Shown piece by piece: positions 7,770 through 16,360 of a stretch of 64,000 bases of DNA. Source of the DNA: Anaerolineales bacterium (GTDB taxonomy: Bacteria > Chloroflexota > Anaerolineae > Anaerolineales > Villigracilaceae); the NCBI GenBank assembly GCA_030583885.1, contig CP129480.1:2916714-2980713 (forward strand). The letters run 5' to 3'. Each line of letters opens with the position of its first letter. The first letter of the stretch is position 1. The notes beneath the pieces are model-generated. The model was not told the origin of the DNA. It made no database searches and saw only the letters and a list, made by a program, of their open reading frames with translations. A program made the position numbers and the translations under genes.

Positions 7770-9848
7770 ATGGACACCTCCCTGCTCCCCTTCTTTGATC
7801 CAAAGGGCATCGTCATCCTTGGCGCATCCACCTCCCCTGAAAAGCTCGGCTACGGCGTGGCGCGCAATCTCATCCAAAGCGCATACAACGGTGCGATCCA
7901 TCTGGTTGCGCAAAAGAGCGGTGAAGTCTTCGAGAAAACAATCCACACCAGCCTGCAGGACATCCCCGACCCGCTTGACCTTGCCATCCTGCTCGTCCCA
8001 ACGTCCGCGACGCCGCGTGCCATCCAGGATTGCGCGGAACGCGGGATCAAGGCAGCCATCATCGTCTCGGCCGGCTTTCGCGAAGTCGGCGCGGAAGGTG
8101 CGAAACTCGAACAACAATGCATGGACATCGCCCGCGCACATGGCATGCGGCTGCTGGGTCCCAACTGCATCGGCACCATCGATACCCATCTCCCGCTCGA
8201 TACCACCTTCCTGCAGCCGCCCATGCCGGAAAAAGGCGGCATCGGCTTCCTCTCTCATTCGGGAGCATTCGCCGCCGCCATCGTGGACTGGGCGCGCGGG
8301 CAGGACTTCGGCTTCTCGCGCATCGTCAGCCTCGGCAATCAGGCGGATGTCAACGAGACCGACATGCTGCCCATGCTCGCGGACGACCCGCACACCAACG
8401 TCATCGTGATGTACATGGAAAGCATCCCGGACGGCAGGCGTTTTGTGAAAACTGCCAGCGACGTTGCAAAGCAAAAGCCCGTCATTGCGCTGAAGGTCGG
8501 GCGTTTCGAAGCGGGACAAAAAGCCGCTGCATCCCACACGGGCGCGCTGGCGGCATCTGACACCGCCTTCGATGCCGCCTTCGAAAAAGCGGGCGTGCTG
8601 CGTGCTGAAACCGCCGGGCAGATGTTCGATTGGGCGCGGGCACTGGAGAATTGTCCGCTGCCGAGGGGGAACCGCATCGGGATTTTGACCAACGCAGGCG
8701 GACCCGGCGTCATTGCCGCCGACGCACTCGAACGGGAGGGGCTGGTTCTTGCCCATTTGAACGACTCCACGCTGGAGGCGTTATCAGCCCTTCTGCCACC
8801 CGCCGCCAATATCCACAACCCGGTGGATATGCTCGCCTCCGCCTCGCCCGGGCATTATGCGGAGTGCTTGAACATCCTTTTGAAAGACGAAGATGTGGAT
8901 GCGGTCATGGTCGTCCTGCCTCCCCCGCCGATGTTCAAAGCGGAGGAAGTGGCAAAGGCGTTGAATGAAGTGATCGGTAAATTTGGGAAACCAGTCGTCA
9001 TCGCTTTGCTGGGTTCGAGGTTGGTCGAAAAAGCTGCTGCAACGTTCGCAAGTTCAAAGGTTATGACGTATCCGTTCCCTGAGCAGGCGGCCTCCGCGCT
9101 GGGGGCGCTGGCAAGGCGGGCAGAATTTATTAAACACAAATGGCATGACCCCCATTCCGGGGGCTTCGCAGTTCAAAGGAAATACCCATTAACCATTAAC
9201 CATGTTTTCGACACTGAAGAACTGATGAATGTCTACGGCATTCCAACGGAACCCATTAAACTGGCGCGAAACGAAGCCGAAGCCATCGGCATCGCGAACG
9301 AACTTGGCTACCCTGTGGTGATGAAGATCGCATCGCCTGATATTTTGCATAAATCCGATGTGGGCGGAGTGTTATTGAATATCAAAGATGCCTCCGTTCT
9401 TCAATCCGGCTACGCGCAAATGATGAAGAGGATCGAAAAACTGATTCCCCCGCCAGGCATCGAAGGTGTGCATATCCAACGCCAGATCGTGGAGGGACAG
9501 GAAGTCATCGTCGGGATGGTGCGCGATAAACAGTTCGGTCCATTGATGATGTTCGGCTCGGGCGGCGTGGAGGTGGAGGGGCTCAAGGATGTGGCTTTCT
9601 GCCTGGGTCCGTTGAATCAGGTTGAGGCGGAGTCCATGATGCGCAGAACGTGGGCGGGGAGAAAACTCAAAGGCTTCCGTAACATCCCGCCTGTGGATCA
9701 GGAGGCGGTCAGGGACGTCTTGATCAAGCTATCCCGTCTCGCACATGAGCATGATGAAATCGAAGAGATCGAGATCAACCCGCTGCGCGTGCTGGCGAAG
9801 GGCGCGCTGGCGGTGGACATTCGGGTCAAGCATGTTGCATTGCCATAG
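7770..9848 (+). CDS. Acetate/acyl-CoA ligase (ADP-forming), fused alpha-beta form
   Basis: Converts acyl-CoA, ADP and phosphate to the free acid, CoA and ATP, a substrate-level ATP source in fermentative microbes; cytosolic. 692 aa: N-terminal CoA-binding Rossmann domain (FDPKGIVILGAST, residues about 8-130), succinyl-CoA-ligase-like domains, with the motif SHTGA holding the likely phosphohistidine (His256), then a C-terminal ATP-grasp domain (about 470-690; GYPVVMKIASPDILHKSDVGGV). The ATG at 7770 is chosen because the protein then starts at the CoA-binding domain and a TATAAT box is adjacent. Residues around 9180-9205 are coded by the tandem CCATTAACCATTAACCAT, a small repeat insertion between domains. 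Confidence 0.9.
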   Translation: MDTSLLPFFDPKGIVILGASTSPEKLGYGVARNLIQSAYNGAIHLVAQKSGEVFEKTIHTSLQDIPDPLDLAILLVPTSATPRAIQDCAERGIKAAIIVSAGFREVGAEGAKLEQQCMDIARAHGMRLLGPNCIGTIDTHLPLDTTFLQPPMPEKGGIGFLSHSGAFAAAIVDWARGQDFGFSRIVSLGNQADVNETDMLPMLADDPHTNVIVMYMESIPDGRRFVKTASDVAKQKPVIALKVGRFEAGQKAAASHTGALAASDTAFDAAFEKAGVLRAETAGQMFDWARALENCPLPRGNRIGILTNAGGPGVIAADALEREGLVLAHLNDSTLEALSALLPPAANIHNPVDMLASASPGHYAECLNILLKDEDVDAVMVVLPPPPMFKAEEVAKALNEVIGKFGKPVVIALLGSRLVEKAAATFASSKVMTYPFPEQAASALGALARRAEFIKHKWHDPHSGGFAVQRKYPLTINHVFDTEELMNVYGIPTEPIKLARNEAEAIGIANELGYPVVMKIASPDILHKSDVGGVLLNIKDASVLQSGYAQMMKRIEKLIPPPGIEGVHIQRQIVEGQEVIVGMVRDKQFGPLMMFGSGGVEVEGLKDVAFCLGPLNQVEAESMMRRTWAGRKLKGFRNIPPVDQEAVRDVLIKLSRLAHEHDEIEEIEINPLRVLAKGALAVDIRVKHVALP

Positions 9849-9883
9849 AAATTATCGTATAGTGTTCCTGAAAGGAGTGAGCC

Positions 9884-10099
9884 ATGGCAGAGAGCGTTTA
9901 CAAAGTGATCGAACTGGTCGGCACCAGCACGGAATCGTGGGAGAAAGCCGCCGCCGCGGCGGTGGAACGCGCTGCGCAATCCCTGCGCGAACTGCGCGTT
10001 GCGGAAATCGTCGAACTGGACATGGTCATTGAAGACGGCAAGGTTGCAACCTACCGCGCCAAAGTGAAGGTGTCTTTCAAGTACGAAAGCGGCGGCTAG
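9884..10099 (+). CDS. Dodecin family flavin-binding protein
   Basis: 71 aa, the usual dodecin size. Dodecins form hollow dodecamers that bind flavin or CoA-type ligands in the cytosol and act as buffers or storage. The sequence shows the expected beta-alpha-beta-beta pattern: VYKVIELVGTSTESWEKA, a helix rich in Ala, then VAEIVELDMVIEDGKV and YRAKVKVSFKYE. GGAGTG lies a few bases before the ATG. It follows the acyl-CoA synthetase by 35 bases and may be cotranscribed. Confidence 0.9.
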   Translation: MAESVYKVIELVGTSTESWEKAAAAAVERAAQSLRELRVAEIVELDMVIEDGKVATYRAKVKVSFKYESGG

Positions 10100-10197
10100 C
10101 ACTTTCTGAGAAAAGGGGACTTTTCATTTCAATATTCCAGTGCAGGACCTCCCCAAAGGAGGTTGTATTTGTTTGCCATTTTATAGAAGGAGACAGC

Positions 10198-10485
10198 ATG
10201 ACAGCCTACGTTGTTGTAGATATCGACGTGACGGATCCCAAAGGGTATGAGGAATACAAAAGACTCGCCCCGCCTGCGGTTGAGTTGTACGGAGGCAGCT
10301 ACATCGCGCGCGGAGGGCAGACGGAAACCCTCGAAGGCGAATGGTCGCCAAAACGACTGGTCATTTTACAATTCGAGAGCATCCAGCAGGCAAAAAAGTG
10401 GCTCAATTCGTCCGAATACAGCGGGGCAAGAGAACTGCGCCACACATACGCAACATCGAATATGGTTGTGGTCGAAGGGGTTTGA
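10198..10485 (+). CDS. DUF1330 family protein
   Basis: 95 aa, a small ferredoxin-like-fold protein of the DUF1330 family (dimeric alpha-beta barrel superfamily), function not established. Diagnostic features are AYVVVDIDVTDPKGYEEY at the N-terminus, GGSYIARGG in the middle, then RLVILQFESIQQAKKW and YSGARELR. AAGGAGACA gives a good ribosome site. Its stop overlaps the next start (TGATG), indicating translational coupling with the hydrolase gene. Confidence 0.85.
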   Translation: MTAYVVVDIDVTDPKGYEEYKRLAPPAVELYGGSYIARGGQTETLEGEWSPKRLVILQFESIQQAKKWLNSSEYSGARELRHTYATSNMVVVEGV

Positions 10486-11333
10486 TGGAACCCCGTGGAT
10501 ATGATCCTGTGGATATGATCCTGCACATGAATCAACTCGAAACGTTCCTTTCCCAATTCAAAGGGCAGACCATCTCGATTGCCGTGCATGATCTGGAAAC
10601 AGAAACGGATATTTTGATCAACGCCGATGAAATGATGCACCCCGCCAGCACGATGAAAGTGACGGTGATGATGGAAGTGTTTCGCCAGGCGGGGGCCGGT
10701 TTGCTTTCGGCGGACGAACGACTGACGATCCTCAACTCCTTCAAAAGCATCGCGGATGGCAGCGGGTATACGCTCGAAGAAGCGGATGATTCTGAACCCA
10801 CTCTATATAAACGCATTGGTGAAACCGAAACCATCCGCGAGTTGAACCGCCTGATGATCGTGCGTTCGTCGAACCTTGCCGCAAATCTTTTAATGGAGCG
10901 CGTTGGAACCTCACGCGTGGATGCATTCATCAAGGAACTCGGCATCGCGGACATGGCCGTCATCCGCGGGCTGGAGGATAAAAAAGCCCAGCGCCTGAAT
11001 ATCAATAATTCCGCCAGCGCGCACAGTTCCACGCACTTGCTGCGGCTGATCGCGGAAGGCAGGCTCATTTCGAGAGAAGCCTGTGACGAAATGATCGAAG
11101 TGATGTCCGGGCAGGCATTCAATGAAAGCATCCCCGCGCTGCTGCCTGCCGATGTGAAAGTGGCGCACAAAACCGGCTGGTCGGATGATTTCTTCCATGA
11201 CGTCGGCATCGTCTTTCCTTCCGCCCGCAGGCCGTATATCATCTCGCTTTTCACGCGTGGCTTTTCTGAAGATAAAGACGCGCATCACTGCATGGCACAA
11301 ATCTCAAAGATCATTTATGAAGGGATTGTATGA
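10485..11333 (+). CDS. Class A beta-lactamase-like serine hydrolase
   Basis: 282 aa with the class A beta-lactamase/DD-peptidase fold: HPASTMK holds the Ser-x-x-Lys nucleophile motif, RSSNLAANLL matches the SDN-loop position (here SSN), and VAHKTGW supplies the KTG triad. No signal peptide is visible, so it may act in the cytosol or its substrate may not be a beta-lactam; members without a signal are often called beta-lactamase-related hydrolases. The start at 10485 overlaps the upstream stop; starts at 10518 or 10530 are possible because the 5' end carries a short direct repeat (GATATGATCCTG twice). Its 3' end overlaps the MOSC gene by 4 bases. Confidence 0.8.
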   Translation: MEPRGYDPVDMILHMNQLETFLSQFKGQTISIAVHDLETETDILINADEMMHPASTMKVTVMMEVFRQAGAGLLSADERLTILNSFKSIADGSGYTLEEADDSEPTLYKRIGETETIRELNRLMIVRSSNLAANLLMERVGTSRVDAFIKELGIADMAVIRGLEDKKAQRLNINNSASAHSSTHLLRLIAEGRLISREACDEMIEVMSGQAFNESIPALLPADVKVAHKTGWSDDFFHDVGIVFPSARRPYIISLFTRGFSEDKDAHHCMAQISKIIYEGIV

Positions 11334-12127
11334 TCACCGTTTCCGATCTCACCCATTACCCCATCAAAGCCTGCCGCGGATTCAATGTGCGGGCATCCAA
11401 CGTCGAGCGCATGGGACTAGAACACGACCGCCGCATGATGGTCGTCACGCCCGATGGCGGGTTCCTCACCCAGCGCGAACATCCGCGTTTGGCGTTGGTC
11501 ACGCCGACACTGCGAAACGATTCACTGACGCTTTCCGCGCCAAATTTCGATTCGCTGCAAATCGGGATTCGAAAGTCCGGCACGCCCACGCTGGTTGATA
11601 TTTGGGCGAGCAAGGACGTGCATGCCATCGATCAGGGTGACCAATCCGCTGCATGGTTTTCGGATTGGCTTGGCATCTCCGTTCGGCTTGTCCATTTTGC
11701 GGATGGCTTCAAACGCAGGCTCAATCCAGACTATGCCATCAACTATGATGACCACACTGGATTTGCAGACGGCTACCCCATTTTGATCATTTCGGAAGAA
11801 TCGCTTCAGGATTTAAACTCGCGGCTTGATTTGCACGTCCCGATGAATCGCTTCCGCCCGAACCTGGTGGTCAAGGGCTGCGAACCGTTTGCAGAGGATT
11901 TATGGAAACGAATCAAAATCAACGGAATCGAGATGGCACTGGTCAAGCCGTGCGCGCGTTGTGTGGTGACAACAATTGATAAGGAGTCGCTCGAGCGTAA
12001 TAAGGAGCCGCTCAAAACATTGGGGGATTACCGCAAACGGGATGGCGGCGCAATGTTCGGGGTGAATGTCATTCCGTTGAGCGAAGGTAACCTCGAAATC
12101 GGCATGGAAGTGGAGATTTTGGAATAA
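11330..12127 (+). CDS. MOSC domain protein
   Basis: 265 aa. The N-terminal MOSC_N beta-barrel (SDLTHYPIKACRG, LEHDRRMMVV) is followed by the MOSC domain (about 115-260) with the conserved metal/cofactor cysteine in VKPCARCVVTTID. MOSC proteins pair with molybdenum cofactor and sulfur transfer; YcbX- and mARC-like members reduce N-hydroxylated compounds. No partner reductase is seen nearby. The ATG overlaps the previous stop (ATGA) and its stop overlaps the next gene. Confidence 0.85.
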   Translation: MITVSDLTHYPIKACRGFNVRASNVERMGLEHDRRMMVVTPDGGFLTQREHPRLALVTPTLRNDSLTLSAPNFDSLQIGIRKSGTPTLVDIWASKDVHAIDQGDQSAAWFSDWLGISVRLVHFADGFKRRLNPDYAINYDDHTGFADGYPILIISEESLQDLNSRLDLHVPMNRFRPNLVVKGCEPFAEDLWKRIKINGIEMALVKPCARCVVTTIDKESLERNKEPLKTLGDYRKRDGGAMFGVNVIPLSEGNLEIGMEVEILE

Positions 12128-12393
12128 TGGAACGCATCCTCATTGACATCATCGGCTGGACCGGCACGGTCCTGTATCTCATTGCGTATGGATTGGTCTC
12201 TGCCAAAAAAGTGGAAGCGGACTCGTGGGCGTATCAGGGAATGAACTTCGCCGCAGGGACGATGCTCATCATCAACACGCTGTATTTGCAAGCGTATCCG
12301 TCCGTGGGGCTGAACGTCGCCTGGGTGGGGATCGCGGTGGTGACGCTGGGTAGAAAAGTTTTACAAAGTAACTCTATTGCCAAAAGGCCTTAA
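12127..12393 (+). CDS. Small three-helix membrane protein (CBU_0592-like)
   Basis: 88 aa with three predicted membrane helices (GWTGTVLYLIAYGLV, MNFAAGTMLIINTLYL, GLNVAWVGIAVVTLG). The arrangement resembles the CBU_0592 family, distantly like SemiSWEET half-transporters. Coupled by overlap to the MOSC gene. Function unknown. Confidence 0.7.
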   Translation: MERILIDIIGWTGTVLYLIAYGLVSAKKVEADSWAYQGMNFAAGTMLIINTLYLQAYPSVGLNVAWVGIAVVTLGRKVLQSNSIAKRP

Positions 12394-12475
12394 ACACAAA
12401 GGACACGAGGGCTTATAATGAAAGGTTTTTGTGTCCCTACGTCCCCAGCATGGAGGGGGTGTAACCTTCGTGTTT
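12388..12475. repeat. Imperfect long inverted repeat, possible dispersed element
   Basis: TTAAACACAAAGG near 12391 pairs with CCTTCGTGTTTAA near 12464, one mismatch, and related blocks (GGACACGAGGG, TTTTGTGTCCC) lie inside. It fills the space between converging genes, so it may end both transcripts; the wording looks like a mobile short repeat, which needs a genome-wide count. Confidence 0.4.
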
Positions 12476-13460
12476 AATTGTTTTTTTGCCGTGGACTCAA
12501 AAGCGACTCCGAATATCCATCCGCAAACAACGCGGGTTGACCGCCCGTGTGCCAGAACAAAACCGTCTCGTCCTTTTTGAAAAATCCATTGCGGACGAGG
12601 TCGATCATCCCCGCCGCGGCGCGCCCTGTATAAACGGGATCCAGCAGCAAGCCTTCGTGACGCGCGAACAGGTTGATGGCTTCGCGCTCCCCTTCCCCAA
12701 ACACACCATAGCCCGCCTGGCAATACTTGTCATTGGCGAGAACATCATCACGGGTGAAGTTGATACGCCCACCAAGTTTCTCGCCGGCTTGCGATGCCAA
12801 TTTAGAGACATGATCTTTCAAATCGTCCTCTGTTTCGTCAATGCTGATTCCCAGTATTTTGCCCTTGAACCCAAACAAGCGCCGACCCAACACCAGTCCT
12901 GCGTGTGTCCCGCCTGAGGATGTGCCGAAGACGATCCAATCCGCGTGGACGTTTTGCCCCATGAATTCTTCCACCGCAAAGGCATAACCCAACGCGCCTG
13001 TCGGGCTGGAGCCGCCATACGGGACGAGATAGGGTTTCTTCCCTGCTGCAACGGCATCATCGAAGGTCTTTTGCAAGGTCTGGTCGCGGAAGGCGCGGTC
13101 TTCGACGGTGATGATCTCCGCGCCGAAGAGTCCATCCAGCAGGAGATTGGCGGATGACTGTTTTGGCTTCTCGCCCGTCAGCACCAGTTTGCACTCGAAG
13201 CCGTATCGCGCCGCCGCCGCCGCGGTCTGACGGCAGTGATTGGACTGCATCGCCCCGCCCGAAATGAGCAAATCCGCACCCTGCTCGCGGGCTTCAGCAA
13301 TGATGAATTCCAATTTGCGGGTTTTGTTCCCGCCGAACGCCAGCCCGGTCTGGTCATCGCGTTTGACGAGAATGCGCGGTCCATTTAAGGCTTTGGACAA
13401 ATTAGGCAGTTCTTCAATTGATGTGGGAAGATGGGCAAATCTTAAGCGCGGAATATTCAT
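12474..13460 (-). CDS. PLP-dependent D-cysteine desulfhydrase / ACC deaminase family enzyme
   Basis: 328 aa, a fold-type II pyridoxal-phosphate enzyme. The Schiff-base lysine is Lys46 in FGGNKTRKLE; GGAMQSNHCRQTAAAAA forms the substrate loop; FGTSSGGTHAG is the phosphate-binding glycine loop; VLFWHTGGQPALF is typical of the D-cysteine desulfhydrase branch. That enzyme converts D-cysteine to pyruvate, sulfide and ammonia; ACC deaminase is the main alternative and cannot be excluded. The gene points against the MOSC operon and lies 8 bases past the membrane protein gene on the same strand. Confidence 0.8.
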   Translation of the reverse strand: MNIPRLRFAHLPTSIEELPNLSKALNGPRILVKRDDQTGLAFGGNKTRKLEFIIAEAREQGADLLISGGAMQSNHCRQTAAAAARYGFECKLVLTGEKPKQSSANLLLDGLFGAEIITVEDRAFRDQTLQKTFDDAVAAGKKPYLVPYGGSSPTGALGYAFAVEEFMGQNVHADWIVFGTSSGGTHAGLVLGRRLFGFKGKILGISIDETEDDLKDHVSKLASQAGEKLGGRINFTRDDVLANDKYCQAGYGVFGEGEREAINLFARHEGLLLDPVYTGRAAAGMIDLVRNGFFKKDETVLFWHTGGQPALFADGYSESLLSPRQKNN

Positions 13461-13468
13461 AAAACGCT

Positions 13469-14059
13469 CTATTCGCTCTTGCTGTCGTTTTTTGATACAG
13501 CAGAACGCCGCGCAAGGATACGATGCGTCACTGCCCCGGAAATCACAGCCGCCACATATGCAATAAAAACTCCAATGATGGGGACAACAAAGATTAATAT
13601 GATTGTCCCACCAGACTCACCCGCGACAGACAATAGCGGGAGAAGAAATAAAACACTGACAGCAACGCACAACAAAGGAAACACCAGAAAACCGATCAAA
13701 CCCACCACACTGCAAGATAACACCCCAAACCCCGCATTGCGAACAGCACCGCTTTCATTCGCACTTCGATATGCCGACCGTCCGCTAAAGAACCCTGCAA
13801 CACCGCCGAATAATAAAGAAATTAAAAGCGACAATATGCCTAAAATGAGCATAATCGCTTCGAAAGAGTAACTTGCGGTAGAGTAAATATAAGAATCTAC
13901 AACGTTAAGTAAGAAGAAGGAAACAATAAAAGTTACAGGAAAAACAACAATCAATGTCAACAAACCGTAGCCAATCCCTATCCCAATTCCAAAAGGTAGG
14001 AATTTTTTCTCAGGTTTCTCCTGCGAAGACGAAGAAGGGACGGGAGCAGAACTTTCCAT
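13469..14059 (-). CDS. Hypothetical multi-pass membrane protein
   Basis: 196 aa from the ATG at 14059, which has GGAGGTG just upstream; the frame is open to 14110 but lacks a site there. A Ser/Pro-rich cytosolic start (SSAPVPSSSSQEKPEKK) is followed by four hydrophobic segments with glycine-rich turns (GGVAGFFSGRSAYRSANESG). It resembles DUF5518-type small membrane proteins but I do not assign a family. Confidence 0.6.
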   Translation of the reverse strand: MESSAPVPSSSSQEKPEKKFLPFGIGIGIGYGLLTLIVVFPVTFIVSFFLLNVVDSYIYSTASYSFEAIMLILGILSLLISLLFGGVAGFFSGRSAYRSANESGAVRNAGFGVLSCSVVGLIGFLVFPLLCVAVSVLFLLPLLSVAGESGGTIILIFVVPIIGVFIAYVAAVISGAVTHRILARRSAVSKNDSKSE

Positions 14060-14145
14060 GGGTACACCTCCAATATCAAAGAATGAGATAAAGTCGGATT
14101 GTAACACCATGAAGCCCAGTCGACATGAACTCGCTCGAACCTACT

Positions 14146-15321
14146 CTATTCCGCACTAATCTGCCGGCGTGTATTCTCTTTTCCTCTTGACCTCATAAAA
14201 TTCAACACCCGCGGCATCACATCTGAGTACATCGAATACCAGAACTTGCTGGGCGCAAAGTCATACGCGCCGAGCGTGCGCACTACGTCACCGCCCAAAC
14301 CCTCCTTGAAGCGGTATACGCCCCACATTGAGTCGCTATCATCGAAAACATCCGGCGCGCCCCACAGGTCGTAGGTCAAACAGCCGCGCGCCTTGGCAAG
14401 TTTCATCGCTTCCCATTGCAAGAGATAGGTCGGCATCTTCTCGCGGTGGACACCCCGCGACATGCCATACACATAATACGCACGCCCTGCGAACATGAAG
14501 AGGAAGATTGCGGCGACAGGCTCCCCATCCACTTCGGCAATCAAGGGGACGGTGGACGGTTGACGGTGGACGGTGTTCGCCATAAAAGTTTTCCAGACTG
14601 TCATGTAATATTCTTCATCGCGGATCACAAATCCATCGCGCACAGATGTCTCCGCATACATCTTGTACAGCATCCCCCAATCCTCCAGTTTGCCTATGCG
14701 CACCGACACGCCCTTCTTCTCCGCCAGGCGGACGTTGTAGCGCGTCTTCTGTTTCATGCGCATCAGGATTTCTTCTTCGCTGGCGGATAAACCCACGATG
14801 ACCGTGTTGCGGAACTGGATCTGGTCGGACGACTCCACCCAGCCCCTGCGCCTCAAACCGGACATTACAGCCTGTCCGCCGTTTTCCAGGATCTCATCCT
14901 CGCTTTGAGGGACTCCGCGCCCCAGCACCACATCGGGATCAATTTTCAGGAAGATCGAACCCTGTTTCTTCGCAAAGGACTGCAAATCATCCAATACACG
15001 CCTGCGAAGGGACTCATCCTCCCAATCCATGAGCGGACCTTTGGGAGCGTAGAGAATGGACAGGCGGGCGGCGAATCCGCGCGAGATGACTTGGCGTTTG
15101 AGGATGAGCGCGGCGGCGAGATAGTGACCAGTTTCCAGTGACCAGTTTTCATTGGTTTGAGAGACGGTGAATTTTCCATCTTTCGTCCAGACAGCGTAAT
15201 AGGGAATCCACCCATACTTGGCCTTCACCTGTCCCCATTCGTAGGTTTGCAGGAAGTGCGGGCTGGGGAGTTGGCTAATGATTTGATTCCAGAGACGGGG
15301 CGGTTGGGAAGATGATGTCAT
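14146..15321 (-). CDS. FemAB-like aminoacyl transferase (copy 1)
   Basis: 391 aa. Two GNAT-like domains of the FemABX family: HFLQTYEWGQVKAKYGW at the start, KKQGSIFLKIDPDV, KQKTRYNVRLAEKKGV, then PTYLLQWEAMKLAKARGC-YDLWGAPD and GVYRFKEGLGG. Family members add amino acids from aminoacyl-tRNA to lipid II or other envelope precursors in the cytosol. Two internal stretches are built from short tandem words (near 14555-14580 and 15120-15150) that look like repeat insertions absent from copy 2. It stands at the head of the minus-strand envelope cluster. Confidence 0.85.
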   Translation of the reverse strand: MTSSSQPPRLWNQIISQLPSPHFLQTYEWGQVKAKYGWIPYYAVWTKDGKFTVSQTNENWSLETGHYLAAALILKRQVISRGFAARLSILYAPKGPLMDWEDESLRRRVLDDLQSFAKKQGSIFLKIDPDVVLGRGVPQSEDEILENGGQAVMSGLRRRGWVESSDQIQFRNTVIVGLSASEEEILMRMKQKTRYNVRLAEKKGVSVRIGKLEDWGMLYKMYAETSVRDGFVIRDEEYYMTVWKTFMANTVHRQPSTVPLIAEVDGEPVAAIFLFMFAGRAYYVYGMSRGVHREKMPTYLLQWEAMKLAKARGCLTYDLWGAPDVFDDSDSMWGVYRFKEGLGGDVVRTLGAYDFAPSKFWYSMYSDVMPRVLNFMRSRGKENTRRQISAE

Positions 15322-15373
15322 AAAAGAGAGTTCGCAATGCGTGACACATAATACGCAAAGATCAAATTACACA

Positions 15374-16360
15374 TTACGAATTGCGCATCACGTATTTTGT
15401 ATAAACCCAATACAACAATGGATTATAAACTCTATCCAATGCCTGCACGGCGCGTTTCACTTCGCCGCCGAATCCGCGTTTGAAACGATAGACGCCCCAT
15501 AAACCGTCGTTCCGTGACTCGAATTGGGCTTCGAGGGTCTCTTCGTTCTGGTCGGGGACGCCCCACAGATCGTATTCTTCACATCCGCGCGCCTTTGCCC
15601 AGCGAATGGCTTCCCATTGGATGAGATAGGTCGGCATGCGGTTGCGCTCTTCATTATTCGACGCGCCATAGACGTACCAGGCACGTTTGCCGTTCGCAAA
15701 GACCATCAGGGACGCAAGCGGTTTGCCTTCGTATTCCGCGAGGAGAAGTTCGCATGTCCCTTTTGGATGGAACAATTCATACGCGCGCTGGTAATACTCT
15801 TTGGAATGCACGCCGAATCCATCCCGTCCGCCTGTGACGGTCATCATGTCGTGGAAGGCGGTGATGTCGTCCCATACGCGGACGGTCACACCTTTTTTCT
15901 CGGCCAGGCGGATGTTGTAACGGCACTTGGGTTTCATATGCGCAAGAATTTGTTCTTCATCTTCCTTAATAGAAACGATTATAGTGCGGGGAGGTTGGAT
16001 ATTATGGGGGGAGGTGCGGAGTGTCATGTGCCAGGTGTCAGGTGATTGGCCTTCCCAGAGATCAGGTTCGACTTTGAGAAAGACAGCACGGTTCTTTTTA
16101 CAGATCGAATCAACTTTCTGCCAGAACTGTTCACTGATCCCTGATAACTGGTCACTGCTTACTTTTGGAATATAACCTATCGTAAAACCCGGCGGCAATT
16201 TGCGAAATAAAACCTGAACCCCCATATCACCTGAAATAACGCGGACGGGTGTCCATCCGAAACCATTTTTTAATTCGCCCCACTCGCCCGTCTGCAGGAG
16301 ATGCGCAGTAGGATATTTCGTCAGGAATTGATTCCACTCAGTCAGAGTGACTTCCGTCAT
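15374..16360 (-). CDS. FemAB-like aminoacyl transferase (copy 2)
   Basis: 328 aa, paralogue of the neighbour 52 bases away. Shared blocks: HLLQTGEWGELKNGFGW, NRAVFLKVEPDLW, KPKCRYNIRLAEKKGVTVR, PTYLIQWEAIRWAKARGCEEYDLWGVPD (conserved substrate fold) and GVYRFKRGFGGEVKR. It probably uses aminoacyl-tRNA to extend peptidoglycan stem peptides or a related surface molecule. Its start overlaps the stop of the 16357-18207 dehydratase gene, so the pair follows the sugar genes in one transcript. Short repeat-like words occur at about 16023-16045 and 16132-16160 inside coding sequence. Confidence 0.85.
   Translation of the reverse strand: MTEVTLTEWNQFLTKYPTAHLLQTGEWGELKNGFGWTPVRVISGDMGVQVLFRKLPPGFTIGYIPKVSSDQLSGISEQFWQKVDSICKKNRAVFLKVEPDLWEGQSPDTWHMTLRTSPHNIQPPRTIIVSIKEDEEQILAHMKPKCRYNIRLAEKKGVTVRVWDDITAFHDMMTVTGGRDGFGVHSKEYYQRAYELFHPKGTCELLLAEYEGKPLASLMVFANGKRAWYVYGASNNEERNRMPTYLIQWEAIRWAKARGCEEYDLWGVPDQNEETLEAQFESRNDGLWGVYRFKRGFGGEVKRAVQALDRVYNPLLYWVYTKYVMRNS

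Noticed and set aside
7683..8756. Minus-strand 357-codon frame
   Set aside because: Antisense to the ADP-forming acyl-CoA ligase.
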